Shown piece by piece: positions 1 through 7,641 of a stretch of 64,000 bases of DNA. The translations under genes and the position numbers were made by a program. The stretch lies in NCBI RefSeq assembly GCF_017995835.1, contig NZ_JAGOID010000006.1, forward strand, positions 1 to 64,000, given 5' to 3'. This DNA is from Amaricoccus sp. (GTDB lineage Bacteria > Pseudomonadota > Alphaproteobacteria > Rhodobacterales > Rhodobacteraceae). Position 1 is the first letter of the stretch, and every line of letters starts with the position of its first letter. The notes beneath the pieces were generated by a model. That model was not told the DNA's origin. It searched no databases and saw nothing but the letters and a program-made list of their open reading frames with translations.

Positions 1-28
1 ATGCACGACGTATGCACAACGCATATGC
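1..28 (+). repeat. 11-bp-phased ATGCAC direct repeats ending in ATATGC (left-edge copy)
   Basis: ATGCAC occurs at 1 and 12 and is followed, again 11 bp on, by ATATGC at 23. The same arrangement with an extra unit lies on the other strand near 61.5 kb, upstream of glyS. The array may continue to the left, outside the window. Regular 11-bp phasing places units on one face of the helix, which would suit a protein-binding site; that role is an inference. The stretch is clearly more AT-rich than its surroundings. Confidence 0.4.
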
Positions 29-100
29 CAAGCAAAAGAGTCGGAATTGAATCGCTAATGCCGACGCGAGGCATTCAGGCGGAGGCCGTATGACCCCAGC

Positions 101-130
101 CCGGCGCCCGGACACACCGGGCGCCGGTTT
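101..130 (+). terminator. Rho-independent-type terminator hairpin
   Basis: A perfect 11-bp stem (CCGGCGCCCGG pairing with CCGGGCGCCGG) encloses a 5-nt ACACA loop and is followed by TTT on the plus strand. The T-run is short, as often in high-GC genomes. It would terminate a plus-strand transcript entering from the left edge. Plus-strand frame 1 is open from base 1 to a TGA at 91-93, just before the hairpin, which fits the 3' end of a gene lying mostly outside the window. Confidence 0.5.
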
Positions 131-179
131 CGCGCGCGCTGGCGCGGGCGGCTCGCCGCCGACCCGTCAGAAATGACGC

Positions 180-1721
180 CTACCGCGGCAGGCCCGCGGC
201 GACCAGCAGGGCCACATAGGCCTCGGCGAGCGCGGGCGATCCGAAGGGGAGCGCCGCCCCCGCCTGCGCGGCGCGATGCTCCGGCAGGAGCTCCAGCAGC
301 CGCGCCGCCGCCTCGCGGGCCGCGGCGGCGTCGCCGAGGCCCGCGGCGGCGGCGGCCATGATCCGGTGGCCGGCAGGATAGTCGGGCTTCAGCGTGGCGA
401 GGCGGCGCCCGGCGGCGAGGGCCCGCTCGAACCGGCCCGACAGCACCGCCGCCACGCCCTCGGCGTTGATCCAGATGCCGGAGCGCGGATCGAACGGGCT
501 GAGCCGGGCGGCCCGGTCGACCGATTCCAGCGCCGCCTCCGCCTCGCCCGCGAAGGCGAGCGCCAGCGCCAGCGTGCCATGGGCGAGCGCCGAAGCCGGC
601 TCCGCCTCCACCGCCCGGCGCAGCTCGGCGAGGGCGCCGGCGTGGTCGCGCGCCATCAGCCGGCAGCAGCCATAGGCGAGCAGCGCCCAGGAATCCGCCG
701 GCGCCAGCGCCAGCGCCCGGGAGGCGGCCACCTGCGCCCGCGCCCCCGAGGCGGCCGGGTCCGGCGTCCAGCCGAAGGTGATGTCCCAGAGATGCGTCAG
801 CGCCAGCGCGGCGTGGCTGCGTCCCGCGCCCGGCTCGGCCGCGATCGCGGCCTCGATCAGCGCCCGGGCCTCGGCGTTGGCCGCGCCGCTCGGGCCGGCG
901 AGCAGGGTCTGGGCGCGGATGAAGAGCTGCCAGGCGGTGGCCTCGGACGGCGCGGCGCGCGTCGCGCGTTCGAGCTCCGCCCCGATCAGGCCGGGATGGA
1001 TCGCCTGCACCAGCTCGGCGCCGATCTCGTCGAGCAGCGTGAAGACGTTGTCGATCGTCCGGTCGAGCCGCGCCGCCGCCACTTGCCGCCCGCTCGCGGC
1101 CTCGATCAGCCGGGCATGGACCCGAACCTCCCTTCCGTGGCGCAGCACGCTGCCCTCGACGAGATAGGCGACGCCGAGCGCCGCGGCGATGGCGCCGGGG
1201 TCGAGCCCGCGTCCGTGCAGCGCCATGACGGAGTCCCGGGCGATCACCGGAAACCAGCGGAAGCGCCCGAGGCTCGCGATCAGCTCCTCGGCGATCCCCT
1301 GGGCCAGCACCGGATCCGGCGGCGAACCGCGGTCGAGAAAGGGCAGCACCGCGATCGCCGGCCCGTCCGCCCCGGTCGGCGGGCGCGGGGCCGGGGCGGG
1401 CGCGCCCTCGGCCTCGACCTCCACGGCGCCGCGGAACCGGAAGCCGCGGCCGTGCAGCGTCTCGATCAGCCGCTGCGCCTGCCCGTCGTCGCCGACCGCC
1501 CGACGCGCCGCCTTGATCCGGCTGCTCAGCGCCGCGTCCGAGACGATCCGGCCCTTCCAGACCTCCGCCAGGATCGCGTCCCGCGTCACCAGCCGGTCGC
1601 GGTTCTCGACGAGCATGATCAGCAGCTCGAGCACCTGCGGCTCGACCGCGACCCGTGCGCCGTCGCGGTGAAGCTCCATGCGGCCGGTGTCGAGCACGCA
1701 TCCCGCGAAGCCGTAGCGCAT
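180..1721 (-). CDS. Winged-helix transcriptional regulator with TolB/FlgO-like and TPR domains
   Basis: A 513-residue protein. Residues about 1-98 form an OmpR/PhoB-type winged helix (conserved patterns LVTRDAILAEVWKG and LIETLHGRGFRFRG). From about 120 a segment beginning AIAVLPF resembles the TolB/FlgO-like domain common in CadC/adenylate-cyclase-type regulators, and the alanine-rich C-terminal half reads as TPR repeats. I see no transmembrane helix, so it is probably a cytoplasmic one-component regulator rather than a membrane CadC. The start was chosen at ATG 1721, preceded by GAGGGGAGGGG. It is divergent from the RTX gene at 1876 across about 150 bp, so that operon is a natural candidate target (inference). 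Effector unknown. Confidence 0.8.
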   Translation of the reverse strand: MRYGFAGCVLDTGRMELHRDGARVAVEPQVLELLIMLVENRDRLVTRDAILAEVWKGRIVSDAALSSRIKAARRAVGDDGQAQRLIETLHGRGFRFRGAVEVEAEGAPAPAPRPPTGADGPAIAVLPFLDRGSPPDPVLAQGIAEELIASLGRFRWFPVIARDSVMALHGRGLDPGAIAAALGVAYLVEGSVLRHGREVRVHARLIEAASGRQVAAARLDRTIDNVFTLLDEIGAELVQAIHPGLIGAELERATRAAPSEATAWQLFIRAQTLLAGPSGAANAEARALIEAAIAAEPGAGRSHAALALTHLWDITFGWTPDPAASGARAQVAASRALALAPADSWALLAYGCCRLMARDHAGALAELRRAVEAEPASALAHGTLALALAFAGEAEAALESVDRAARLSPFDPRSGIWINAEGVAAVLSGRFERALAAGRRLATLKPDYPAGHRIMAAAAAGLGDAAAAREAAARLLELLPEHRAAQAGAALPFGSPALAEAYVALLVAAGLPR

Positions 1722-1875
1722 CCCCGGGTCCCCTCCCCTCGCCCGCGGCGGCCCGACGAATCCACGAGCCCTCCATGAATTCTCCACGGCGCCGCCAAGC
1801 ATGACGAGGGCGACCCGAGCTATCAACCCGCCGTGCCGCAGACGCGGCCCCATTCGAGAACGCGAGACCGACACC

Positions 1876-3039
1876 ATGGCAATCCTCAACGGCACCAACC
1901 TCGCCGACATCCTGAACGGCACGAGCCTCGCCGACACCATCTTCGGCAACGGCGGCAACGACATCCTGCGCGGCAACGGCGGCGACGACCTGATCCGCGC
2001 CGGCGGCGGCAACGACATCCTCGAAGGCGGCGCCGGGAACGATCGGCTGTTCGCCGAGACGGGCGACAACTCGCTGTTCGGCGGCGACGGATCCGACATC
2101 CTCGTCAGCGGCTCGGGCTCTGACATGCTGAACGGCGGGTCGGGCGTCGACGCCGCGAGCTTCGAGACCGCGACGACCCGGGTCTTCGCCAACCTCGCCG
2201 CCGGCCGCGCCACGGTCGGCGCGGTCGAGGATATCCTGGTGCGGATCGAGAACCTGATCGGCGGCGGTTTCGCCGACGTGCTGACCGGCGACGAGGGCGT
2301 CAACGAGCTTTTCGGCGCGGCGGGCGACGACGTGCTGTCCGGCAATGGCGGCAACGACTTCCTGTCGGCCGGGACCGGCAACGACCGCCTGTTCGGCGGC
2401 GAGGGCAGCGACCGGTTGCGCGGCGACGTCGGCGACGATGTGCTCGACGGCGGCGCGGGCTTCAACGAGCTGCGCGGCGAAAGCGGCCTCGACACCGTCG
2501 ACTATTCCGGCGCGGTCGGCCCCCTCGATCTCGACCTGACGAGCGGCGGCCTGACCGGCGACCGGCTCGACTCGCTCTTCGACATCGAGAGCGCGATCGG
2601 CACCGGGTTCGGCGACAGGATGGGCGGCAGCAACTTCGGCAACCGGCTCGACGGCGGCGCCGGCGCCGACCGGATCGAGGCCTTCGGCGGCAACGACGCG
2701 CTGGTCGGCGGGATCGGGAACGACACGCTCGACGGCGGGACCGGGAACGACGTCCTCGACGGCGACGCCGGGGCGGATCTGTTCGTGTTCACCGCCTCCG
2801 ACGTCACCGGCATCGGCCGCCGGCCCTTCGACTCGGGCGACGACCGGATCGCCGACTTCGAGCGCGCCGAGGGCGACCGCATCGACCTGCGCGGCCACTT
2901 CGAGGCGACGACCTTCACCGACCTCCGCGCCGGCGCGAGCCAGTTCGGCGCCGACACCGTGCTGACCCTCGGCGATGACACGATCCGCCTCGAAGACGTC
3001 ACGCTCGGCGAGCTCAGCGCCTCGATGTTCCTGTTCTGA
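1876..3039 (+). CDS. RTX calcium-binding repeat protein, probably type I secreted
   Basis: A 387-residue acidic protein made almost entirely of RTX nonapeptides (GGxGxDxLx) in several blocks separated by short non-repeat linkers (for example about residues 85-130 and 215-250). Such repeats bind Ca2+ and fold as parallel beta-rolls after export. There is no N-terminal signal peptide, and the C-terminus ends in an acidic stretch then hydrophobic MFLF, as expected for a type I secretion signal. No enzymatic domain is visible, and no HlyB/HlyD/TolC genes are in the window. I place the start at the ATG beginning MAILNG rather than the in-frame ATG at 1801, because RTX proteins often start directly in the repeat; neither site has a strong ribosome-binding site. 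Confidence 0.8.
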   Translation: MAILNGTNLADILNGTSLADTIFGNGGNDILRGNGGDDLIRAGGGNDILEGGAGNDRLFAETGDNSLFGGDGSDILVSGSGSDMLNGGSGVDAASFETATTRVFANLAAGRATVGAVEDILVRIENLIGGGFADVLTGDEGVNELFGAAGDDVLSGNGGNDFLSAGTGNDRLFGGEGSDRLRGDVGDDVLDGGAGFNELRGESGLDTVDYSGAVGPLDLDLTSGGLTGDRLDSLFDIESAIGTGFGDRMGGSNFGNRLDGGAGADRIEAFGGNDALVGGIGNDTLDGGTGNDVLDGDAGADLFVFTASDVTGIGRRPFDSGDDRIADFERAEGDRIDLRGHFEATTFTDLRAGASQFGADTVLTLGDDTIRLEDVTLGELSASMFLF

Positions 3040-3062
3040 TCTTCTCTCACGGAGACCACGCC

Positions 3063-3224
3063 ATGAAGATCCGAGCCCTTTCCCTCCTCGCACTCCTCGC
3101 ACGCCGCCGGCGGGCGCCGCCCCCTTTGCTGCTCTCCGACCACCTGCGTCGCGACATCGGCCTCGACCCCCTCAAGCCGAGGTCGCCGCAGTTCGACCGG
3201 GCGCGCCTCGACCTGCCGCTGTGA
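3063..3224 (+). CDS. DUF1127-like microprotein
   Basis: A 53-residue basic protein preceded by GGAGA at good spacing. A hydrophobic/arginine-rich N-terminus (LLALLARRRR) leads into LLLSDHLRRDIGLDPLKPR, which matches the core pattern of the DUF1127 (YjiS-like) family, in which a leucine-rich helix precedes an invariant RDIGL. Small DUF1127 proteins are abundant in Alphaproteobacteria and some have been linked to RNA metabolism and small-molecule homeostasis; nothing here shows a specific role. It sits 23 nt after the RTX gene and 63 nt before the next gene, so all three are probably co-transcribed. Confidence 0.6.
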   Translation: MKIRALSLLALLARRRRAPPPLLLSDHLRRDIGLDPLKPRSPQFDRARLDLPL

Positions 3225-3287
3225 CGTCCGGGCCCGACCGCCACGGTCGGGCCCGATCCCGCAATCCGCTTCGCAAGGAACAAGACC

Positions 3288-4556
3288 ATGCTCGACGCGA
3301 ACCGCATTCCCTACGGCCTCGTGGAGGCCATGTCCTTTCCGCTGGTCGAGGCGATCCGCGGCCGCCGCTCGCGGCGCTTCGCCAGGGGCGCGACCATCCC
3401 CGACGGCCCGCTCGCCTTCGCCTCGCGCCACGCGCCCGAGCCGCTCGACCCGCGCGAGCAGGCGCTGCTTCTCGCCACGGTCGCCGGCAACACCGGCTGG
3501 GCCGAGCTCTTCGCCCACCACCCGCGCTACGGCGGGAGGCTGCCGAACTACACCACCTCGCCGGGCGGGCGCAGCTTTCCGTCCTCGGCCGGGTTCAACA
3601 CCTCGGAGTTCTTCTTCACCGACGACAGCGGCGTCTACTTCCTGCCGACCCGCGACATGACGCCCGCGGGCGAGGCCGGCGACCTGAACGACTGGGTCGA
3701 ACGGCACCGCGCCCGCATCGTCAAGCTCGCGGACGGCAGGCTGGCCCTGCCCGCGGAGGAGCCGCATGTCGAGGGCCACAACACCTGGTGCGCCAATGTG
3801 CCCGGCTCGACGCTGATCTTCCCGGTCGCCGACCTCGCCCAGCACGTGATCCTGCTCCTGTTCTACCTCGTGCAGAACGGCACCGGCATCTACGACGACA
3901 TCAACGGCCGGCCGATCCCGGGGCTCGACGCCTATGCGCACCGGCTCGACCTGTCGGTCGCCGCGCCGCTGCGGTTCCTGGAGCAGATCGCGCTGACCGA
4001 CGTCTCGGTGGAGCTCGGATCGGCCTGCCATACCGGCGCGCTGATGTTGCAGGCTCTGGGGCTCGGCGGCTGGATGTATACCGGCATCAACGCCTTCAGC
4101 GTGTTCGGCGCCAGCGGCGACCCGAAGGTGCCGGGCCTCGGCTTCCGCTTCGAGATGCTGGAGGGCGACCCGCTGCCGCATGTCACCGGCCTGCCCGGCG
4201 TCTTCGAGGCGCATGTGCCGCCGCATCACGCGGACATGCGCGCGGCGGTGGAGGCGGCGGCAGCGCGCAAGTTCGGCGCGGGCCGGCCTTTCGACCCGAA
4301 GCTCGGCGGCCCCTACCGCGACAACGCCGACGTCCGGGCCGGAGCCGCGCCGATCGACGCCGAGGCGGTGGAGATCACGGCCCTGATGGCGGAGTACGTC
4401 TTCCGCACCTTCGGCCGCTTCCCCGCAACAGTGCCGCCGGTGTTCCTGAAGATGTATCTCCAGGCCCACCGGCTCGACACCGAGTTCTACGACCGCCACC
4501 ACGTCGAAGGCGGCTACCTGCACACCCACGCGAGCCACGACGCGAACTGGGGGTGA
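3288..4556 (+). CDS. Uncharacterised protein, possible nitroreductase-like fold
   Basis: A 422-residue protein I do not recognise by name. The N-terminus has an AIRGRRSRRF motif like the FMN-phosphate-binding RxRRSxRxF of nitroreductases, and the segment around residues 245-275 (ELGSACHTGALMLQALGLGG) resembles the long helix followed by LGLG of that superfamily. A middle region, roughly residues 100-200, is unfamiliar and rich in aromatic residues. No signal peptide or membrane segment is seen. ATG 3288 follows AAGGAA at ideal spacing. It is the last gene before a strong terminator. A flavin-dependent redox role is plausible only if the fold assignment holds. Confidence 0.5.
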   Translation: MLDANRIPYGLVEAMSFPLVEAIRGRRSRRFARGATIPDGPLAFASRHAPEPLDPREQALLLATVAGNTGWAELFAHHPRYGGRLPNYTTSPGGRSFPSSAGFNTSEFFFTDDSGVYFLPTRDMTPAGEAGDLNDWVERHRARIVKLADGRLALPAEEPHVEGHNTWCANVPGSTLIFPVADLAQHVILLLFYLVQNGTGIYDDINGRPIPGLDAYAHRLDLSVAAPLRFLEQIALTDVSVELGSACHTGALMLQALGLGGWMYTGINAFSVFGASGDPKVPGLGFRFEMLEGDPLPHVTGLPGVFEAHVPPHHADMRAAVEAAAARKFGAGRPFDPKLGGPYRDNADVRAGAAPIDAEAVEITALMAEYVFRTFGRFPATVPPVFLKMYLQAHRLDTEFYDRHHVEGGYLHTHASHDANWG

Positions 4557-4567
4557 CGGGGTTGCAG

Positions 4568-4599
4568 GGGCAGACGCCGCGCGGCGTCTGCCCTCTTTT
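4568..4599 (+). terminator. Intrinsic terminator downstream of the nitroreductase-like gene
   Basis: GGGCAGACGCCGC is followed directly by its reverse complement GCGGCGTCTGCCC and then TCTTTT. The thirteen-base arms would fold with a small central loop. The T-rich tract is on the plus strand, so it ends the transcript of the gene stopping at 4556. It lies between two convergent genes and should also insulate the hut operon's 3' end. Confidence 0.75.
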
Positions 4600-4607
4600 C
4601 GCGCCCG

Positions 4608-5384
4608 CTAGAAGCTGTTGCGCTCGTGATAGGTGCGCAGGAACCCCTGGATACGGGCGTCCTGCGGCTGGTGCAGGATGCGGTCGGGGACGTCGACGGC
4701 GACGAGTTCGCCCTTCTCCATGAAGGCGACCCGGTCGGCGACGTGGGCGGCGAAGCCCATCTCGTGGGTGACGACGACCATGGTCATGCCCTCGGCGGCG
4801 AGCGCCTTCATCACGTTCAGCACCTCGCCGACGAGTTCGGGATCGAGCGCCGAGGTCGGCTCGTCGAAGAGCATCAGCTTCGGCTCCATGGCGATGGCGC
4901 GGGCGATCGCCACGCGCTGCTGCTGGCCGCCGGAGAGGCGCGAGGGGTGGTTGCCCATCTTGTCGGCGAGCCCGACCTTCTTCAGCGCCTCGGCGGCGCG
5001 GGCCTCGGCGTCGGCCTTGCCCATGCCGCGGACCCGCTGGAGACCCTCCACGACGTTGCCGAGCGCGGTCATGTGCGGCCAGAGGTTGAACTGCTGGAAC
5101 ACCATGCCGATGCTGCGGCGCATGGCGCGCAGCTCGCGGCCCGACATCCTGGCGCCGCCGGGCGTCTTGTAGCCGATGAGCTGGCCGTCGATGCGGATCT
5201 CGCCCGAGTCGTATTCCTCGAGGAAGTTGATGCAGCGGAGCAGCGTCGACTTGCCCGAACCGGAGGGGCCGATCAGGCAGGTGACCTTGCCGGGCAGGAT
5301 CGACAGGTCGATGTTCCTGAGCGCGTGGAAGGTGCCGAAGTGCTTGTCGAGGTTGCGGATCTCGACGGAGGAGGCTTCAACCAT
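4608..5384 (-). CDS. Polar amino-acid ABC transporter ATP-binding protein (hut-linked)
   Basis: A 258-residue ATPase of the HisP/GlnQ type. Visible motifs are Walker [10 protein letters not shown] (about residues 38-46), Q-loop [11 protein letters not shown], signature [14 protein letters not shown], Walker [15 protein letters not shown] and H-loop VTHEMGFA. It powers uptake through the two permeases encoded immediately upstream. Its ATG starts 1 nt after the upstream permease's stop codon. As the last gene of the minus-strand hut operon, it most likely serves uptake of histidine or a related imidazole compound; the substrate is inferred from context only. Confidence 0.9.
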   Translation of the reverse strand: MVEASSVEIRNLDKHFGTFHALRNIDLSILPGKVTCLIGPSGSGKSTLLRCINFLEEYDSGEIRIDGQLIGYKTPGGARMSGRELRAMRRSIGMVFQQFNLWPHMTALGNVVEGLQRVRGMGKADAEARAAEALKKVGLADKMGNHPSRLSGGQQQRVAIARAIAMEPKLMLFDEPTSALDPELVGEVLNVMKALAAEGMTMVVVTHEMGFAAHVADRVAFMEKGELVAVDVPDRILHQPQDARIQGFLRTYHERNSF

Positions 5385-5385
5385 C

Positions 5386-6054
5386 TCAGGGCCTTTCGGT
5401 CAGGTGGCGGGTGACGCTGGCCTCGATCCGGCGGCCGAAGCGGGAGATGAGCTCGACGAGTCCCCAGAAGAACAGCGCCAGCACGAGGTTGCCTTCGAGG
5501 AAGCGGAAGGTCTCGGTGGACATCCGCTGCACCTGGTACATGAGTTCCGGCACGGTGATGATCGACAGGATCACCGTCTCCTTGGTGAGGATGATCGAGA
5601 AGTTGACGAGCGCGGGCAACGCCGAGACGAGGCCGAGCGGCAGCAGGATGCGGCGCACGATCGCCGGTTCGGCCATGCCGATGGCGCGGGCGGCCTCGAT
5701 CTGGCCGTGCGGGACGGCGCGGAAGCCCGAGCGGAAGATCTCGGCGAAGTAGGGGCTGCCGTAGAGCGTCAGGCCGAGGATGCCGGCGGGCAGCGCGTCG
5801 AGGCGCAGGCCGATCATCGGGCCGCCGTAGTAGAGCACGAAGAGCTGCACCAGGAACGGCGTGCCGCGAATGATCTCGATGTAGACTTGGATGAGCCAGC
5901 GGACCGGCTTCGATCCGTAGCGCTGGGCGAGCGCGATCAGGAGCCCGAGCGCCATTCCGAAGAGCGTGCCGAGAAGCCAGGCGAGGACGGTGAGCGCGAA
6001 GCCCCGGAGCAGCATGGGGCCGTACTGGACGAAGATCGAGAGGTCGAAGTCCAT
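5386..6054 (-). CDS. Polar amino-acid ABC transporter permease (second hut-linked permease)
   Basis: A 222-residue inner-membrane permease of the HisM/GlnP family. Hydrophobic segments are visible at about 12-35, 55-80, 85-105 and 180-205. The cytoplasmic EAA-like loop reads [20 protein letters not shown] and contacts the ATPase. Start MDFDLSIF at 6054 overlaps the upstream permease's stop by 1 nt (TGATG), indicating translational coupling. It pairs with the permease at 6054-6701 as a heterodimer, as in the His/Lys/Arg/Orn and other PAAT systems. Confidence 0.9.
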   Translation of the reverse strand: MDFDLSIFVQYGPMLLRGFALTVLAWLLGTLFGMALGLLIALAQRYGSKPVRWLIQVYIEIIRGTPFLVQLFVLYYGGPMIGLRLDALPAGILGLTLYGSPYFAEIFRSGFRAVPHGQIEAARAIGMAEPAIVRRILLPLGLVSALPALVNFSIILTKETVILSIITVPELMYQVQRMSTETFRFLEGNLVLALFFWGLVELISRFGRRIEASVTRHLTERP

Positions 6055-6701
6055 CAGATCGCCATCCTGTGCTCGAGGTAGCGGCCGACGCCCGCAAGGA
6101 CGAGGTTGATCATCAGGTAGACGCAGGCGGCGGCGATGTAGACCTCGAGCGGCCGGTAGGTCGTCGCGGCCTCCGCCTGACTGGCGCGGGTGATCTCCAT
6201 GATGCCGACCACCGAGACGAGCGACGACGCCTTGACGAGCAGGATCAGCTCGTTGACCAGCGCCGGCAGCGACAGGCTGACCGCCTGCGGCAGGATCACC
6301 CGGGTCCAGACGTCGGTGGGATTCATGCCGATGGCGACCGCGGATTCGGTCTGGCCGCGGGGCAGCGCGGCGATGGCGCCGCGCCAGATCTCGGAGATGT
6401 AGGCGCTGGCGCAGACGCCGACGGTCACGACCGCCGCGACCAGCGCCGGCACGTCGATGCCGATCACCGGCAGCAGGTAGTAGAACAGCAGGAGCTGCAC
6501 GAGCAGCGGCACCCCGCGCAGGAAGCTGACCCAGATCGCGGCGAACCGTCTCAGCGCGGGAATGGGCGAAAGGCGCGCGGCGCAGATCAGCGCGCCGATG
6601 ACGAGCCCGAGGCCGATGCCGAGGACGGAAACCAGGAGCGTATAGCGAGCCGCCCAGAGCAGGGGCCCGAAGCTGTCGAAGAAGGCGGCGATGGAGAACA
6701 T
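6054..6701 (-). CDS. Polar amino-acid ABC transporter permease (first hut-linked permease)
   Basis: A 215-residue permease of the HisQ/GlnP family beginning MFSIAAFFDSFGPLLW. It shows four to five hydrophobic spans, the FLRGVPLLVQLLLFYY segment typical of amino-acid permeases, and an EAA loop with ESAVAIGMNPTDVWTRVILP. It follows the binding-protein gene after a 75-nt gap containing a strong stem-loop and overlaps the next permease by 1 nt. Part of the hut transport unit; substrate inferred as an imidazole amino acid from context. Confidence 0.9.
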   Translation of the reverse strand: MFSIAAFFDSFGPLLWAARYTLLVSVLGIGLGLVIGALICAARLSPIPALRRFAAIWVSFLRGVPLLVQLLLFYYLLPVIGIDVPALVAAVVTVGVCASAYISEIWRGAIAALPRGQTESAVAIGMNPTDVWTRVILPQAVSLSLPALVNELILLVKASSLVSVVGIMEITRASQAEAATTYRPLEVYIAAACVYLMINLVLAGVGRYLEHRMAI

Positions 6702-6740
6702 GCGCGCTCCAGTGCGGGGATACGTGGGAGAGGTGCAGGA

Positions 6741-6761
6741 CGGGGCGCGCTGCGCGCCCCG
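6741..6761 (-). promoter_or_regulatory. Intercistronic stem-loop between binding-protein and permease genes
   Basis: CGGGGCGCGC, one T, then GCGCGCCCCG form a perfect ten-base inverted repeat that would fold as a tight GC hairpin. No T-run follows on the minus strand, so it is not a classical terminator. In many binding-protein operons (such as malE-malF and hisJ-hisQ) hairpins at this position stabilise the upstream mRNA or attenuate read-through, giving more binding protein than permease. That role here is an inference from position. Confidence 0.5.
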
Positions 6762-6776
6762 CCCGCATCGGGGACG

Positions 6777-7598
6777 TCAGCTGGCCGGCACTTCGCGGGG
6801 CAGCTCGGTGTAGGAGCCGAGCCATTTCTCCTGGATCGCCTTGATGCGGCCGTCGTCGGTCATCTTCAGGATCGCGGCGTTGATCGCCTCGGCGAGGCTG
6901 GCGCTGTCCTCGCCCTTGCGCAGCACCCAGGCGAAGTACTTCGGATCGCCGAAGGTGGCGGGCTCGAGCAACGCGAAGACGTCGCCGCGCTCCTTGACCA
7001 GGTAGGAGAGGTTGGGCAGGGAGCCCGCCACGGCGTCGAGGCGACCGGCGACGACGTCGGCATAGGCCTCGTCGGTCGTGCCGTATTCCTTGACGTCGGC
7101 GCCGCCGATCTTCTCGGCGAAGGCCTGGAGCTGGCGGAACTGTGCGGTGCCCTGCTGGACGCCGACGGTCTTGCCCTTGATGTCCTCCGGCTTGACGATG
7201 CCGTCGTTGGCGGCCGCCTTCACGAGGCCCACCGTCGCGTTGGCGATCGGCAGGGAGAAGGTGTAGCGCTCCAGCCGCTCGGGGGTGATCGTGACCGGCG
7301 CGATCACGATGTCGAACTTGCCGACCTCGAGGCCCGGAAGCTCCGCCGTCCAGGGAATGTCCTGATAGACCGGCTCGACGCCGAGCTCCTTGGCCACCTC
7401 GTCGAAGAGGTCCTTGGTCATGCCCTGATAGACGCCGCCGATCAGCATGTCGAAGGGCGCATAGTGCATGTCGGTGGCGGTCACGATCTTGCCTGCCGCC
7501 TTGACGTCGGCGAGCTGGTCCGCCGCCGCGCCGCCGGCGGCGAGGCCAAAGGCGGCGAAGCCGAAGAGCGCCGCCCCGACGGTGTTTCTGATGTTCAT
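6777..7598 (-). CDS. Periplasmic amino-acid-binding protein of the hut-linked ABC transporter
   Basis: A 273-residue family-3 solute-binding protein. An N-terminal signal peptide (basic start, hydrophobic core ALFGFAAFGLAAG, AAA cleavage region near residues 24-26) precedes ADQLADVKAAGKIVTATDMHYAPFD, the usual beginning of the mature fold. The FDIVIAPVTITPER segment matches the family's conserved ligand-domain motif. A perfect AAGGAGAACGAA leader precedes ATG 7598, 43 nt after hutU. The position inside the hut operon suggests histidine, urocanate or another imidazole acid as ligand. Confidence 0.9.
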   Translation of the reverse strand: MNIRNTVGAALFGFAAFGLAAGGAAADQLADVKAAGKIVTATDMHYAPFDMLIGGVYQGMTKDLFDEVAKELGVEPVYQDIPWTAELPGLEVGKFDIVIAPVTITPERLERYTFSLPIANATVGLVKAAANDGIVKPEDIKGKTVGVQQGTAQFRQLQAFAEKIGGADVKEYGTTDEAYADVVAGRLDAVAGSLPNLSYLVKERGDVFALLEPATFGDPKYFAWVLRKGEDSASLAEAINAAILKMTDDGRIKAIQEKWLGSYTELPREVPAS

Positions 7599-7641
7599 TT
7601 CGTTCTCCTTGTCGGACTAGAGTTGGTGGTCGTTCCCTCGT

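Noticed and set aside
9..21. DnaA-box-like GTATGCACA near the left edge
   Set aside because: One mismatch to TTATNCACA, no further boxes, no dnaA/parAB or AT-rich unwinding region; better explained as part of the ATGCAC array.
1930..2780. Tandem DNA repeats in the 1.9-kb gene
   Set aside because: They are the codons for RTX nonapeptides, a protein-level repeat, not a CRISPR or minisatellite.
55..3102. A 1015-codon minus-strand frame spanning the RTX gene and regulator
   Set aside because: It crosses the RTX gene antisense and the regulator in another frame; its VA/GD-rich pseudo-repeats merely mirror the RTX nonapeptides.
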